Source of the DNA: Spirochaetaceae bacterium
GTDB taxonomy: Bacteria; Spirochaetota; Spirochaetia; Treponematales; Breznakiellaceae
Reading direction: 5' to 3'
Length of the DNA: 5,884 nt
Assembly: GCA_031267475.1 (NCBI GenBank)
Contig: JAIRZA010000228.1
Span: 1-5,884, forward strand
Shown piece by piece: positions 1 through 5,844 of the stretch (its first letter is position 1; every line of letters starts with the position of its first letter). Under the pieces are notes generated by a model. It saw only the letters and a list, made by a program, of their open reading frames with translations. It made no database searches and was not told the origin of the DNA. The position numbers and the translations under genes were made by a program.

Positions 1-330
1 TCATGCACCCTGCTCTATTATATCAAAGAACACGGCGGGGATTTGAGCGGTGAAAAACTCAGGAACGAGTTATCCGTTACAAAACCCGCGGTGTCGCAAA
101 TGCTCTCCTGCCTCGAAAAAAAAGGCTTTTTAACCCGTGAAATTAACAAAGAAAACCGGCGGCGCATTGTGCTTTCTCTTACCGAAAAAGGAACGGAGTT
201 TATCGAAAAGACGCAACGGGAAACCGAAGAACGGCTTGAGGGAATTATCAAACGCTTTGGCGAGAACGAAACTCACAGTTTGATAGAGCTCATCAACCGC
301 TTCTTGTCGATTATGGAGGAGTCCGATTAG
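1..330 (+). CDS. MarR-family transcriptional regulator, 5'-truncated by window edge
   Basis: The open frame runs from base 1 to a TAG stop and encodes the last 109 residues of a winged helix-turn-helix DNA-binding protein; the true start lies outside the window. The recognition-helix region reads SVTKPAVSQMLSCLEKKGFL, and the wing follows as REINKENRRRIVLSLTEKG. This is the usual MarR pattern: serine/threonine-rich recognition helix, basic wing, then the conserved 'LT.KG' at the start of the C-terminal dimerisation helices. The C-terminal part, up to SIMEESD, is helical and charged, as expected for the dimer interface. MarR proteins bind as dimers to short palindromes, often near their own gene, and release DNA on binding small ligands or on oxidation. 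The ligand cannot be told here, and the promoter region of this gene is not visible. A TTG at 43 is an in-frame start candidate, but it would remove the first MarR helices, so I prefer a longer protein beginning upstream. Confidence 0.85.
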   Translation, partial: SCTLLYYIKEHGGDLSGEKLRNELSVTKPAVSQMLSCLEKKGFLTREINKENRRRIVLSLTEKGTEFIEKTQRETEERLEGIIKRFGENETHSLIELINRFLSIMEESD

Positions 331-359
331 GGGAGCGTTCAGCCTTCGAAAATAATGTC

Positions 360-388
360 TTGTCATATTTGCTCACACCTATTATACT
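360..388 (+). promoter_or_regulatory. Sigma70-type promoter for the RsbRD_N-like gene, predicted leaderless
   Basis: TTGTCA at 360-365 (consensus TTGACA, 5 of 6) is followed by exactly 17 bases and TATACT at 383-388 (consensus TATAAT, 5 of 6). The usual 6-base gap after the -10 box puts the transcription start at about 395, which is the A of the ATG of the next gene. No Shine-Dalgarno-like purine run lies just before that ATG, consistent with a leaderless mRNA. The -10 region also contains a small inverted repeat (ATTA at 381-384, TAAT at 388-391), too short to call an operator. Confidence 0.6.
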
Positions 389-394
389 AATGCC

Positions 395-925
395 ATGGTA
401 GATCAAGCTCTATTAGAAACACTGGATTTCAAGGCAAAAAGCCTTTCCAAACGCTGGAAAAATCTCATCCGTAAAGAGTCGCATCTAAAGCATTACAACA
501 GCTTTACGGACGAACAACTTTACGAAATGAATACGCCCCTGTACCATCAACTAGCGCGTTCTATTGAGCGTGGAATAGACAGGAAAGTTTTGGGCAGCTA
601 TTTTGTTCACATGGGAAAAGACAGGATGAAGAAAGGCATACCCATTTCAGAGGTGGTATACGCCAGCAGTTTAAGCCAAAAAACCGTTGTGGACTACATT
701 ACATCTGAGTTCCTGAACGAAAACCCGCTTGCCATGTATCAAATTTTTGGAACAATCGACAAAGTAAACGAATTTTTTTTCCTTGGCTGCTTCTACATTA
801 TCAAGGGATTTCTTGAACAGACATACAAACACCTTAGCGACAACCACAACATTTCGGAAGATTTGCTTAAAACATATTTTAAAGACGATTTTTTCTTTAA
901 ATCAGATGTAGAAGAGGACGATTAG
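395..925 (+). CDS. Stand-alone RsbRD_N-like (RsbR non-haem globin-type) sensor domain protein
   Basis: This 176-residue, probably cytosolic protein has no signal peptide or membrane segment. From about residue 6 to 110 it follows the RsbRD_N pattern (Pfam family seen at the N terminus of RsbR-type stressosome proteins): an amphipathic helix with a conserved Trp (KRWKNLIRKES, near 19-29), an 'L..HL.R' type middle helix (YHQLARSIERGI), then the hallmark 'G..R...GIPISEVVYA' segment around residues 73-90. In RsbR proteins this domain is a sensory module in front of a STAS domain. Here no STAS domain follows: the protein continues with further helices and ends in an aromatic, acidic tail (DDFFFKSDVEEDD). 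The start at 395 keeps the whole domain; the next Met is at residue 45. There is no clear ribosome-binding site, which fits the leaderless promoter just upstream. The stop is 5 bases before atpB, so the two are probably co-transcribed. The family call is by pattern recognition and moderate; what it senses is unknown. Confidence 0.6.
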   Translation: MVDQALLETLDFKAKSLSKRWKNLIRKESHLKHYNSFTDEQLYEMNTPLYHQLARSIERGIDRKVLGSYFVHMGKDRMKKGIPISEVVYASSLSQKTVVDYITSEFLNENPLAMYQIFGTIDKVNEFFFLGCFYIIKGFLEQTYKHLSDNHNISEDLLKTYFKDDFFFKSDVEEDD

Positions 926-930
926 GCTGT

Positions 931-1674
931 ATGAATTTAAGCGAAGAGTTAATGGGGGCTCTTGATATAGAGACTGCTTTTACCATAGTGATAGCGGGGC
1001 ATAAGATACCGGTAACAGAGACAGTCATTGTTTCGTGGGTCGTCATGGCTTTACTGATAATAGCGGCGCTGGTTTTTACACGCAATTTACAGAAAATACC
1101 GCATGGGGCGCAGGCTCTTGTTGAAGGCGGCATTGAGTTTTTAAATAATTTTTCAAAGAATCAATTCGGCAAATACGCGAATGTTTTTGGCCCTTATATA
1201 GGCACGCTTTTTCTTTTTTTGCTTCTTGCCAATCTCCTTCCGGCTCTAACGCCCGTATTCGCCATGGGAAAAGCGCCGCCTTTTGATATAAAACCGCCCA
1301 CACGCGACATCAATTTATGCGCCGCTTTTGCTCTTATATCGATTTTGTTGACGCTTGTAAGCGGAATCATAGTACGAGGGCCTATCGGATGGCTTAAAAC
1401 TCTATTTAATCCCGTGCCGGTTATGCTGCCTTTCAATTTGATGGAATACATCATAAAACCGCTGTCGCTTTGCCTGCGGCTTTTTGGAAATATGCTCGGC
1501 GCTTTCATCATCATGTCGCTTATCGATATAGTTCTTGGCAACGCTATAAAATTTTCAATACTCATACCCATCCCACTCTCGTTATATTTCGATTTCTTTG
1601 ATGGTTTTATACAAGCGCTTGTATTTACATTCCTTACTGCTTTGTATATATCGGAAGCTGTCGAATCGGAATGA
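931..1674 (+). CDS. atpB: F-type ATP synthase F0 subunit a
   Basis: This 247-residue polytopic membrane protein is full length for the family (about 220-270). Subunit a forms the two ion half-channels beside the c-ring and carries the arginine essential for rotation. Visible landmarks are the N-terminal 'IPVTETVIVSW' leading into the first membrane helix (about 28-50), 'ANLLPALTP' (about 100-108), the PTRDIN segment (about 123-128), 'KPLSLCLRLFGNM' with the essential Arg at residue 183 (equivalent to E. coli Arg210), and the last helix 'GFIQALVFTFLTALYISEA' with Gln228 (equivalent to E. coli Gln252). All key residues are present, so the gene looks functional. The start follows the upstream TAG by 5 bases; a weak ribosome-binding site (TTAGG, 922-926) overlaps that stop, suggesting translational coupling. 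Unusually, no atpE, atpF or other ATP synthase gene follows: pheT comes next. Whether the enzyme uses protons or sodium cannot be told without the c subunit. Confidence 0.95.
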   Translation: MNLSEELMGALDIETAFTIVIAGHKIPVTETVIVSWVVMALLIIAALVFTRNLQKIPHGAQALVEGGIEFLNNFSKNQFGKYANVFGPYIGTLFLFLLLANLLPALTPVFAMGKAPPFDIKPPTRDINLCAAFALISILLTLVSGIIVRGPIGWLKTLFNPVPVMLPFNLMEYIIKPLSLCLRLFGNMLGAFIIMSLIDIVLGNAIKFSILIPIPLSLYFDFFDGFIQALVFTFLTALYISEAVESE

Positions 1675-1679
1675 CAATT

Positions 1680-1709
1680 TTGCGGTAAGCGCTGGTTCCG
1701 CAAGTTTTT
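1680..1709 (+). terminator. Possible intrinsic terminator after atpB
   Basis: TTGCGG (1680-1685) pairs perfectly with CCGCAA (1698-1703) across a 12-base loop, followed by one G and a run of five T (1705-1709). The position, 6 bases after the atpB stop and 25 before the pheT start, is right for a terminator. The 6-bp stem and short T run make it weak, so some read-through into pheT is likely. The space is too short for a T-box leader. Confidence 0.45.
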
Positions 1710-1723
1710 ATACTTTATATAAC

Positions 1724-1728
1724 AGGAG
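1724..1728 (+). promoter_or_regulatory. Ribosome-binding site of pheT
   Basis: AGGAG lies 6 bases before the ATG at 1735. It is the clearest Shine-Dalgarno sequence on the plus strand of this window and fixes the pheT start. AT-rich hexamers just upstream (TATACT at 1709-1714, TATAAC at 1718-1723) could be a -10 box, but no matching -35 box is found at 16-18 bases. Confidence 0.75.
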
Positions 1729-1734
1729 TCACTC

Positions 1735-3507
1735 ATGCCAAAAATAGAAGTGAATGAATCGCTTTTTTTCAGCCTTGCGGGAAAGCGCTGGAAAACAAGG
1801 CAAGAGCTAGAAGAAGCGCTTTGCTGCGCTAAAGCGGAATTGGACGAGGATAGCGATAAAAGCCTGCCGGAAGCAGAGCGTGTATTAAAAATCGAGCTGA
1901 ACGACACTAACAGACCGGACCTGTGGGGAACGGCGGGCTGCGCCCGTCAACTGCGGATATACTACAGTGGAAAAAGGCCGTTCTACCCCTTCTTTTCTGC
2001 GCCCGGCGACATGAAAGACGCAAAAAAACGAGTGCTTGTCGAGTCCGGCGTAAAAAAAGTACGCCCGTGTCTTGCCGGTTTTATAGCCCGCGGCAACGAG
2101 GTTACGGACGCTGGTTTGCGGGACATGATTCAAACACAGGAAAAATTATCATGGAACTACGGACGCAAACGCCGCGCTATTTCTATGGGCGTATACCGTT
2201 CCGCATTGATTAAATGGCCTATTCACTACAAGGCGGTAGATCCGCTTGCAGTTTCGTTTGTTCCCTTGCAGTGGGAGCTTTGCGAAGGCCTTGCAGGAGT
2301 TAAAACTCCGCTCACACTCAGCGAAATACTAAAAAAACACCCCAAAGGCAGAGAGTACGCATTTATCCAAGAGCATGAACCGGCGCACCCGCTGCTTGTT
2401 GACGCGCGCGGCGAGGTGCTGTCCTACCCGCCAATCATCAACTCGGCGGATATTGGCGCAGTGCAGGTGGGCGATTCGGAACTCTTCGTAGAGCTTACCG
2501 GTACAGATTTCAGCGCCGTTACCCACGCGGCCTCGATTATGGCCTGCGATCTCGCCGACGAGGGCTGGACAATAGAGCCCGTCGAGATATGCTACGAATA
2601 CGACACGCCCTTTGGCAGAACAGTAACAACGCCGTTCTATTTTCAGGAGCCGGTATTTTGCAGCCTTGAACGCATCCGCAAATTTCTGGGCGAAACACTT
2701 GACGGTAAAACTTGTGTCGCGGCGCTTGAACGGATGGGCTGCAAAGCGGAAAAACTAAATGATGTTGAGGCGGGGTCCACAGAGATTACCACAGGCGTAC
2801 GCGCATGGCCGCCCGAATATCGCAACGATTATCTACACGCGGCTGATGTCATGGAAGACGTGATGTTAGGACGCGGGCTGGAAAGTTTCGCCCCTGAGCG
2901 TCCGCGGGATTTCACGATAGGACGGCTTTCGGCGGTAACTCTTTTTAGCAGACAGGTCAAAGAAATACTTGTGGGCGCTGGTTTTCAAGAGATGATATAC
3001 AACTATCTGGGCTCTAAAAAAGATTTAATAAGCAAAATGCGCAGTTCGGGCGACAAGATAATCCGCGTGTCGAATCCTATGACGGAAAACTACGAGTATG
3101 TCCGCGATTCGCCGCTGCCGAGTCTTGCCGCAAGCGAAGCGGCGTCCGCCAACGCCGTCTATCCGCATAAAATTTTCGAGGTAGGAAAAGTCGCTTACAA
3201 AGACCCATCCCGCAATTACGGTACGGCAACACGCCAGTACGCCGGAATCCTGCACGCGGGCGCCGACGCAAACTTCAACACAATAGCGGCATTGATCCAA
3301 AACTTGTTTTATTACATTTCACGGGATTATACGGTGGAAGAAGCGGACGATCCGCGCTTCATACCGGGACGCGCCGCCCGCATTATCAGAAACGGCGCGG
3401 CGGCCGGGGTTTTTGGCGAATTTCATCCTGAACTTCTGGAAAACTGGGACATAAAAGTACCCTGCACCGCCGCCGAAATCGACCTAGACTTGCTAATCCA
3501 CGCCTAG
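1735..3507 (+). CDS. pheT: Phenylalanine--tRNA ligase beta subunit, short archaeal/eukaryal type
   Basis: This is the beta chain of the cytosolic (alpha-beta)2 enzyme that charges tRNA-Phe. At 590 residues it is the short form typical of archaea, eukaryotes and spirochaetes. It lacks both the N-terminal EMAP-like tRNA-binding insertion and the C-terminal FDX-ACB anticodon domain of ordinary bacterial PheT (about 800 residues). Domain order: B1 (about 1-95) with the family motif NDTNRPDLWG at 56-65; B3/B4 editing region (about 110-285) with SYPPIINSAD at 230-239; B5 (about 300-375), including SLERIRKFLG and the following 'YRNDYLHAADVMEDV' segment near 362-376; and the catalytic-like core (about 385-590) with VSNPMTENYEYVRDS, FEVGKV, FIPGRAARI and FGEFHPELLENW. 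The ATG at 1735 has a strong AGGAG site. The catalytic alpha subunit (pheS) is not adjacent: atpB lies upstream, and a non-coding region with an opposing tRNA lies downstream. It must therefore be elsewhere in the genome. The frame is intact, with no sign of damage. Confidence 0.95.
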   Translation: MPKIEVNESLFFSLAGKRWKTRQELEEALCCAKAELDEDSDKSLPEAERVLKIELNDTNRPDLWGTAGCARQLRIYYSGKRPFYPFFSAPGDMKDAKKRVLVESGVKKVRPCLAGFIARGNEVTDAGLRDMIQTQEKLSWNYGRKRRAISMGVYRSALIKWPIHYKAVDPLAVSFVPLQWELCEGLAGVKTPLTLSEILKKHPKGREYAFIQEHEPAHPLLVDARGEVLSYPPIINSADIGAVQVGDSELFVELTGTDFSAVTHAASIMACDLADEGWTIEPVEICYEYDTPFGRTVTTPFYFQEPVFCSLERIRKFLGETLDGKTCVAALERMGCKAEKLNDVEAGSTEITTGVRAWPPEYRNDYLHAADVMEDVMLGRGLESFAPERPRDFTIGRLSAVTLFSRQVKEILVGAGFQEMIYNYLGSKKDLISKMRSSGDKIIRVSNPMTENYEYVRDSPLPSLAASEAASANAVYPHKIFEVGKVAYKDPSRNYGTATRQYAGILHAGADANFNTIAALIQNLFYYISRDYTVEEADDPRFIPGRAARIIRNGAAAGVFGEFHPELLENWDIKVPCTAAEIDLDLLIHA

Positions 3508-3581
3508 ACCGGCGAGTCGGGGCTGTATGTAAAGCGAAGCCTTCATTACTTTCCGAAATGCGGCGGACTTCCCGCGCTCAA

Positions 3582-3618
3582 GACTTATTCAACAAGCAAC
3601 AGGCTTGTTGAATAAGTC
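3582..3618. repeat. Perfect 16-bp inverted repeat with 5-base loop
   Basis: GACTTATTCAACAAGC at 3582-3597 is followed by the loop AACAG (3598-3602) and the exact reverse complement of the first arm at 3603-3618. A 16-bp perfect stem would form a stable hairpin in RNA from either strand. It sits about 75 bases after the pheT stop and about 80 bases past the tRNA-Leu 3' end, so it could stop or protect transcripts from both sides. However, no T run follows the stem on either strand, so it is not a classic rho-independent terminator. It may instead be a dispersed palindromic repeat or the remnant of a mobile element end. No other copy is in the window. Confidence 0.9.
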
Positions 3619-3665
3619 CTGTAGCCCGCATCCCGCAACGGAAACTACAACAGACTTTGTGAATG

Positions 3666-3690
3666 TTTTTTTTTTTGGGGGGGGGGGGGG
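3666..3690. repeat. Homopolymer tract T11 followed by G14
   Basis: Eleven T (3666-3676) are directly followed by fourteen G (3677-3690), 10 bases past the 3' end of the tRNA-Leu. Long G tracts of this kind are known phase-variable elements in treponemes, where their length changes by slipped-strand mispairing. Here the tract lies between converging genes with no obvious promoter or reading frame to switch. The exact length should be treated with care because such tracts are also prone to sequencing and assembly error. Confidence 0.9.
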
Positions 3691-3700
3691 CAGCGTCCTT

Positions 3701-3782
3701 TGCCCAGAACAAGACTTGAACTTGCATACCTTGCGGCACTGGTACCTGAAACCAGCGTGTCTACCAATTCCACCATCTGGGC
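3701..3782 (-). tRNA. tRNA-Leu, anticodon CAG
   Basis: Read on the minus strand, the 82 bases fold as a class II tRNA. The 7-bp acceptor stem GCCCAGA/TCTGGGC is perfect, with discriminator A. The D arm GTGGAATTGGTAGACAC has the usual GG. The anticodon stem CTGGT/ACCAG is perfect around loop TTCAGGT, giving anticodon CAG, which reads the CUG codon. A long variable arm, TGCC-GCAA-GGTA, forms a 4-bp stem (with one G-U) capped by a GNRA-type loop. The T arm has loop TTCAAGT and one G-U pair. The long variable arm and the TGG start of the D arm support leucine. The 3' CCA is not encoded (the next bases are AAG), so it must be added by a nucleotidyltransferase. The tRNA starts 28 bases after the tyrA stop. 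A TATATT (3805-3810, minus strand) is a possible -10 box, but no good -35 box is properly spaced, so read-through from tyrA is equally possible. Confidence 0.96.
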
Positions 3783-3810
3783 GCTTATACAGACAGTAAC
3801 CTAAAATATA

Positions 3811-4704
3811 TCACTTAGTCAACTCTATCGTAGACATGGCGGTGCGTTTAAGACGCACCGCCTCGAGTTCGCGGCAAAGACCGTCGCCGTCCGCGCTGCG
3901 AATCATAGCGGTTATCTTTTCCAAAGACAATTTGAAAGCGTCAATGTGCGCCAAAAGCTCCGTACGGTTGGCAAGAAAAAGCTCAGTCCATAAAGGCGCG
4001 TTTATCATGGCGATACGGGTTAAATCCTCAAAACTGCCGCCGCCAAACGCGGTTATTTCAGCGTCTTCGGCGCTGTCCACTAAGGCGGAAGCAATCACAT
4101 GGCAAAGCTGACTCGTGAACGCGATTTTATGATCATGCAGAGCATAATTCGTTTCGGTAATCCGTGAAAAACCCAAAGCGCCGGCTAAGCGTTTGAAAAA
4201 AACAACATTTTCCGGCTTATTCTCTGAATGAAGCGTTAAAATATAGTTGCGCCCATCAAAAATATATTCGGACGAGTGGTAAAACCCTTCTTTTTCACTG
4301 CCCGCCATAGGGTGTCCGCAGATAAAATCTATATCCTCGCGTAAAATATCAGGAAGGGACATCATGATGGATGTTTTTACACCGGAAATATCACTGACTA
4401 TAGCCCCGCTTTTGAAATCAGAACGGTGTTTCTTTAAGAATTCTATGGTTTTTTCAGGGTAAAGGCAAATAAATACAACATCGCAGCGCCGCAGCATAGC
4501 GGCGGCGGCTTCCGGCTCAAAGGCTTCATCAATGACATCGCGTTCCACCGCGACGGCAAGGGCGGCGGCGTTAGTATCCATCGCAAGAATTTTACCCTCC
4601 GCGCCATGCGAATTTAGCAATTTCGCCCGTATCGCCTTTGCAAGAGAGCCGCCCATCAAACCCAGTCCGGCAAAACCGTATGTTAAATTTGAAAATACGC
4701 GCAT
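3811..4704 (-). CDS. tyrA: Prephenate dehydrogenase
   Basis: This 297-residue cytosolic enzyme catalyses NAD(P)-dependent oxidative decarboxylation of prephenate to 4-hydroxyphenylpyruvate, the committed step to tyrosine. The N-terminal Rossmann fold has the dinucleotide motif GLGLMGGSLA (residues 13-22) and an Asp at the end of the second strand (LAMDTN, Asp43), which usually indicates NAD rather than NADP. Then follow DISGVKT (105-111) and the family signature GHPMAGSEKEGF (130-141), whose His131 is the likely catalytic histidine. The helical C-terminal dimerisation domain carries FTSQLCHVIASAL and GGSFEDLTRIA, plus ANRTELL near 245-251. There is no chorismate mutase or ACT domain, so this is a monofunctional form without the usual tyrosine-binding regulatory module. 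The ATG lies 6 bases after the upstream ATPase gene, and its ribosome-binding site (AGG) overlaps that gene's TAG stop, so translation is probably coupled. A 3-phosphoshikimate or arogenate enzyme is excluded by the motifs; arogenate as an alternative substrate cannot be excluded. Confidence 0.93.
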   Translation of the reverse strand: MRVFSNLTYGFAGLGLMGGSLAKAIRAKLLNSHGAEGKILAMDTNAAALAVAVERDVIDEAFEPEAAAAMLRRCDVVFICLYPEKTIEFLKKHRSDFKSGAIVSDISGVKTSIMMSLPDILREDIDFICGHPMAGSEKEGFYHSSEYIFDGRNYILTLHSENKPENVVFFKRLAGALGFSRITETNYALHDHKIAFTSQLCHVIASALVDSAEDAEITAFGGGSFEDLTRIAMINAPLWTELFLANRTELLAHIDAFKLSLEKITAMIRSADGDGLCRELEAVRLKRTAMSTIELTK

Positions 4705-4710
4705 ATTGAC

Positions 4711-5820
4711 CTATTGCCGCGGCGCCGGCAGAATTGCAAGCTCCGTTTCTTTGTCAAAGTAACGCGCTTTTTCCATGCGAGGGACAAAATTTACGGCCTC
4801 GCCTATCTTAAAAGTACGGGACGGGTCTGTTCGCGCTATCATACTTTGGGTCTTCGTATTCAGCCAAATCGTTGTATCAGCGCCTAAAGGCTCTACAACA
4901 TTCACTGTCAGCGGGATGCTGTCCTGTGCGCCGGAATTGCCGCTAAAATCTAAATCTTCCGGCCTTATGCCGAAGTACACATCCTTATCCACATATTTTT
5001 TTAGGCAGGCGTTATGCTCCGCGCTGACTTTCAATTTGAAGCCGCCTTCGTCAAGAATAAGATCGCTGTTTTCTTCAAGGACAGTAACTGTTAAAAAATT
5101 CATGGGCGGCGAACCGATAAAGCCCGCCACAAATTTATTTCCCGGATAGTTATACAGATGCAGCGGGGAGCCTGTTTGCTGTATCTTGCCGTCTTTATAC
5201 ACAACAATTTTATCCGCCATTGTCATTGCCTCAACCTGATCATGTGTAACATATATCATCGTAGCGTCAAGGCGATGGTGCAGGCTGGAAATCTCGGCGC
5301 GCATCTGAACGCGCAGTTTTGCGTCAAGGTTGGAAAGCGGCTCGTCGAACAAAAAAACTTTGGGATGCCGGACTATCGCCCTGCCCACCGCGACACGTTG
5401 TCTTTGCCCGCCCGAAAGCGCTTTTGGTTTGCGTTCAAGAAATTTTTCTATGTCCAGAATACGCGCGGCATCGTGTACACGCTTGTCAATCTCGTCTTTG
5501 TTTACTTTTTTTATGCGGAGGCCAAACGCCATATTTTCATACACCGTCATGTGCGGATACAGCGCATAATTTTGAAACACCATGGCTATGTTTCTATCTT
5601 TTGGCGGAACATCGTTCATAAGTTCGCCGTCTATCAATAATTCGCCTTCAGTAATATCTTCCAGCCCGGCAATCATGCGCAAAGTTGTAGATTTTCCACA
5701 TCCCGAAGGTCCGACAAAAACAACAAATTCTTTGTCTTCAACGACTATATTTGCATTGTCAACCGCCCGTACAGCGCCATCATACACTTTACCAACGCCT
5801 TTCAATTCAACTTTTGCCAT
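4711..5820 (-). CDS. Sugar ABC transporter ATP-binding protein, MalK/UgpC/MsmK family
   Basis: This 369-residue protein is the ATP-hydrolysing subunit that binds as a dimer to the inner face of a carbohydrate-importing ABC transporter (CUT1 class). The nucleotide-binding domain spans about 1-235: Walker A GPSGCGKST (37-45), Q-loop FQNYALYPHMTVYENMAFG (Gln83), signature LSGGQRQRVAVGRA (135-148), Walker B VFLFDEP with Glu160, D-loop SNLDA and H-loop His193 in VTHDQVEAM. The linker NKFVAGFIGSPPMNFL and a C-terminal TOBE/OB-type regulatory region (about 236-369, including FGIRPEDL) are characteristic of this family. All catalytic residues are present. The ATG at 5820 has AGGAG (5827-5831) 6 bases upstream. 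No permease or solute-binding protein gene adjoins it in the window: tyrA follows directly and a promoter precedes it. It may thus be a shared ATPase serving several sugar transporters, as known for MsmK. The substrate cannot be deduced, so I give no gene symbol. Confidence 0.95.
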   Translation of the reverse strand: MAKVELKGVGKVYDGAVRAVDNANIVVEDKEFVVFVGPSGCGKSTTLRMIAGLEDITEGELLIDGELMNDVPPKDRNIAMVFQNYALYPHMTVYENMAFGLRIKKVNKDEIDKRVHDAARILDIEKFLERKPKALSGGQRQRVAVGRAIVRHPKVFLFDEPLSNLDAKLRVQMRAEISSLHHRLDATMIYVTHDQVEAMTMADKIVVYKDGKIQQTGSPLHLYNYPGNKFVAGFIGSPPMNFLTVTVLEENSDLILDEGGFKLKVSAEHNACLKKYVDKDVYFGIRPEDLDFSGNSGAQDSIPLTVNVVEPLGADTTIWLNTKTQSMIARTDPSRTFKIGEAVNFVPRMEKARYFDKETELAILPAPRQ

Positions 5821-5844
5821 ATATTTCTCCTGTCAAGGCTCTAA

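Larger units (their letters stand above)
3508..3700. other. Non-coding region between converging pheT and tRNA-Leu
   Basis: These 193 bases contain no credible gene on either strand. Apart from the palindrome and the T11G14 tract listed separately, I see a short direct repeat of CCCGCA (3625-3630 and 3632-3637) and a short inverted repeat (TGTAG at 3620-3624, CTACA at 3645-3649). Neither is strong. I find no canonical terminator for pheT. A 64-codon open frame on the plus strand (3605-3799) crosses the homopolymers and the antisense of the tRNA and is not a gene. Confidence 0.7.

Noticed and set aside
1671..1688. Five-codon mini-frame (MTILR) whose ATG overlaps the atpB stop
   Set aside because: Considered as a leader peptide for pheT attenuation or a remnant atpE start. 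It has no Phe codons and no similarity to an atpE start, so chance is the simplest explanation.
1680..1734. T-box or Phe-responsive attenuator in front of pheT
   Set aside because: The leader is about 60 bases, far too short for a T-box, and no Phe-rich leader peptide is present.
1194..1907. Long minus-strand open frame (237 codons) antisense to atpB and the start of pheT
   Set aside because: It overlaps two well-identified genes, has low-complexity Ser-rich content and no recognisable domain; it is a frame shadow.
3582..3618. Palindrome as a classic rho-independent terminator
   Set aside because: The stem is strong, but neither strand has a T run directly after it.
3508..3782. Integrated element at the tRNA-Leu 3' end
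   Set aside because: The space to pheT is under 200 bases, and there is no integrase and no duplicated tRNA 3' end, so an attachment site cannot be supported.
3605..3799. Plus-strand open frame of 64 codons between pheT and tyrA
   Set aside because: It runs through the palindrome arm, the T11G14 tract (giving a poly-Phe/Gly stretch) and the antisense of the tRNA-Leu, with no ribosome-binding site.
3784..3822. Dedicated tRNA-Leu promoter using TTGACT (3822-3817, minus strand)
   Set aside because: At 16-18 base spacing the -10 positions are poor (for example TTACTG). The good TATATT at 3810-3805 is only 6 bases from TTGACT and lacks its own -35 box.
5158..5640. Plus-strand open frame of 160 codons inside the ABC ATPase gene
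   Set aside because: It lies antisense to the conserved ATPase motifs, and its translation matches no family I recognise.
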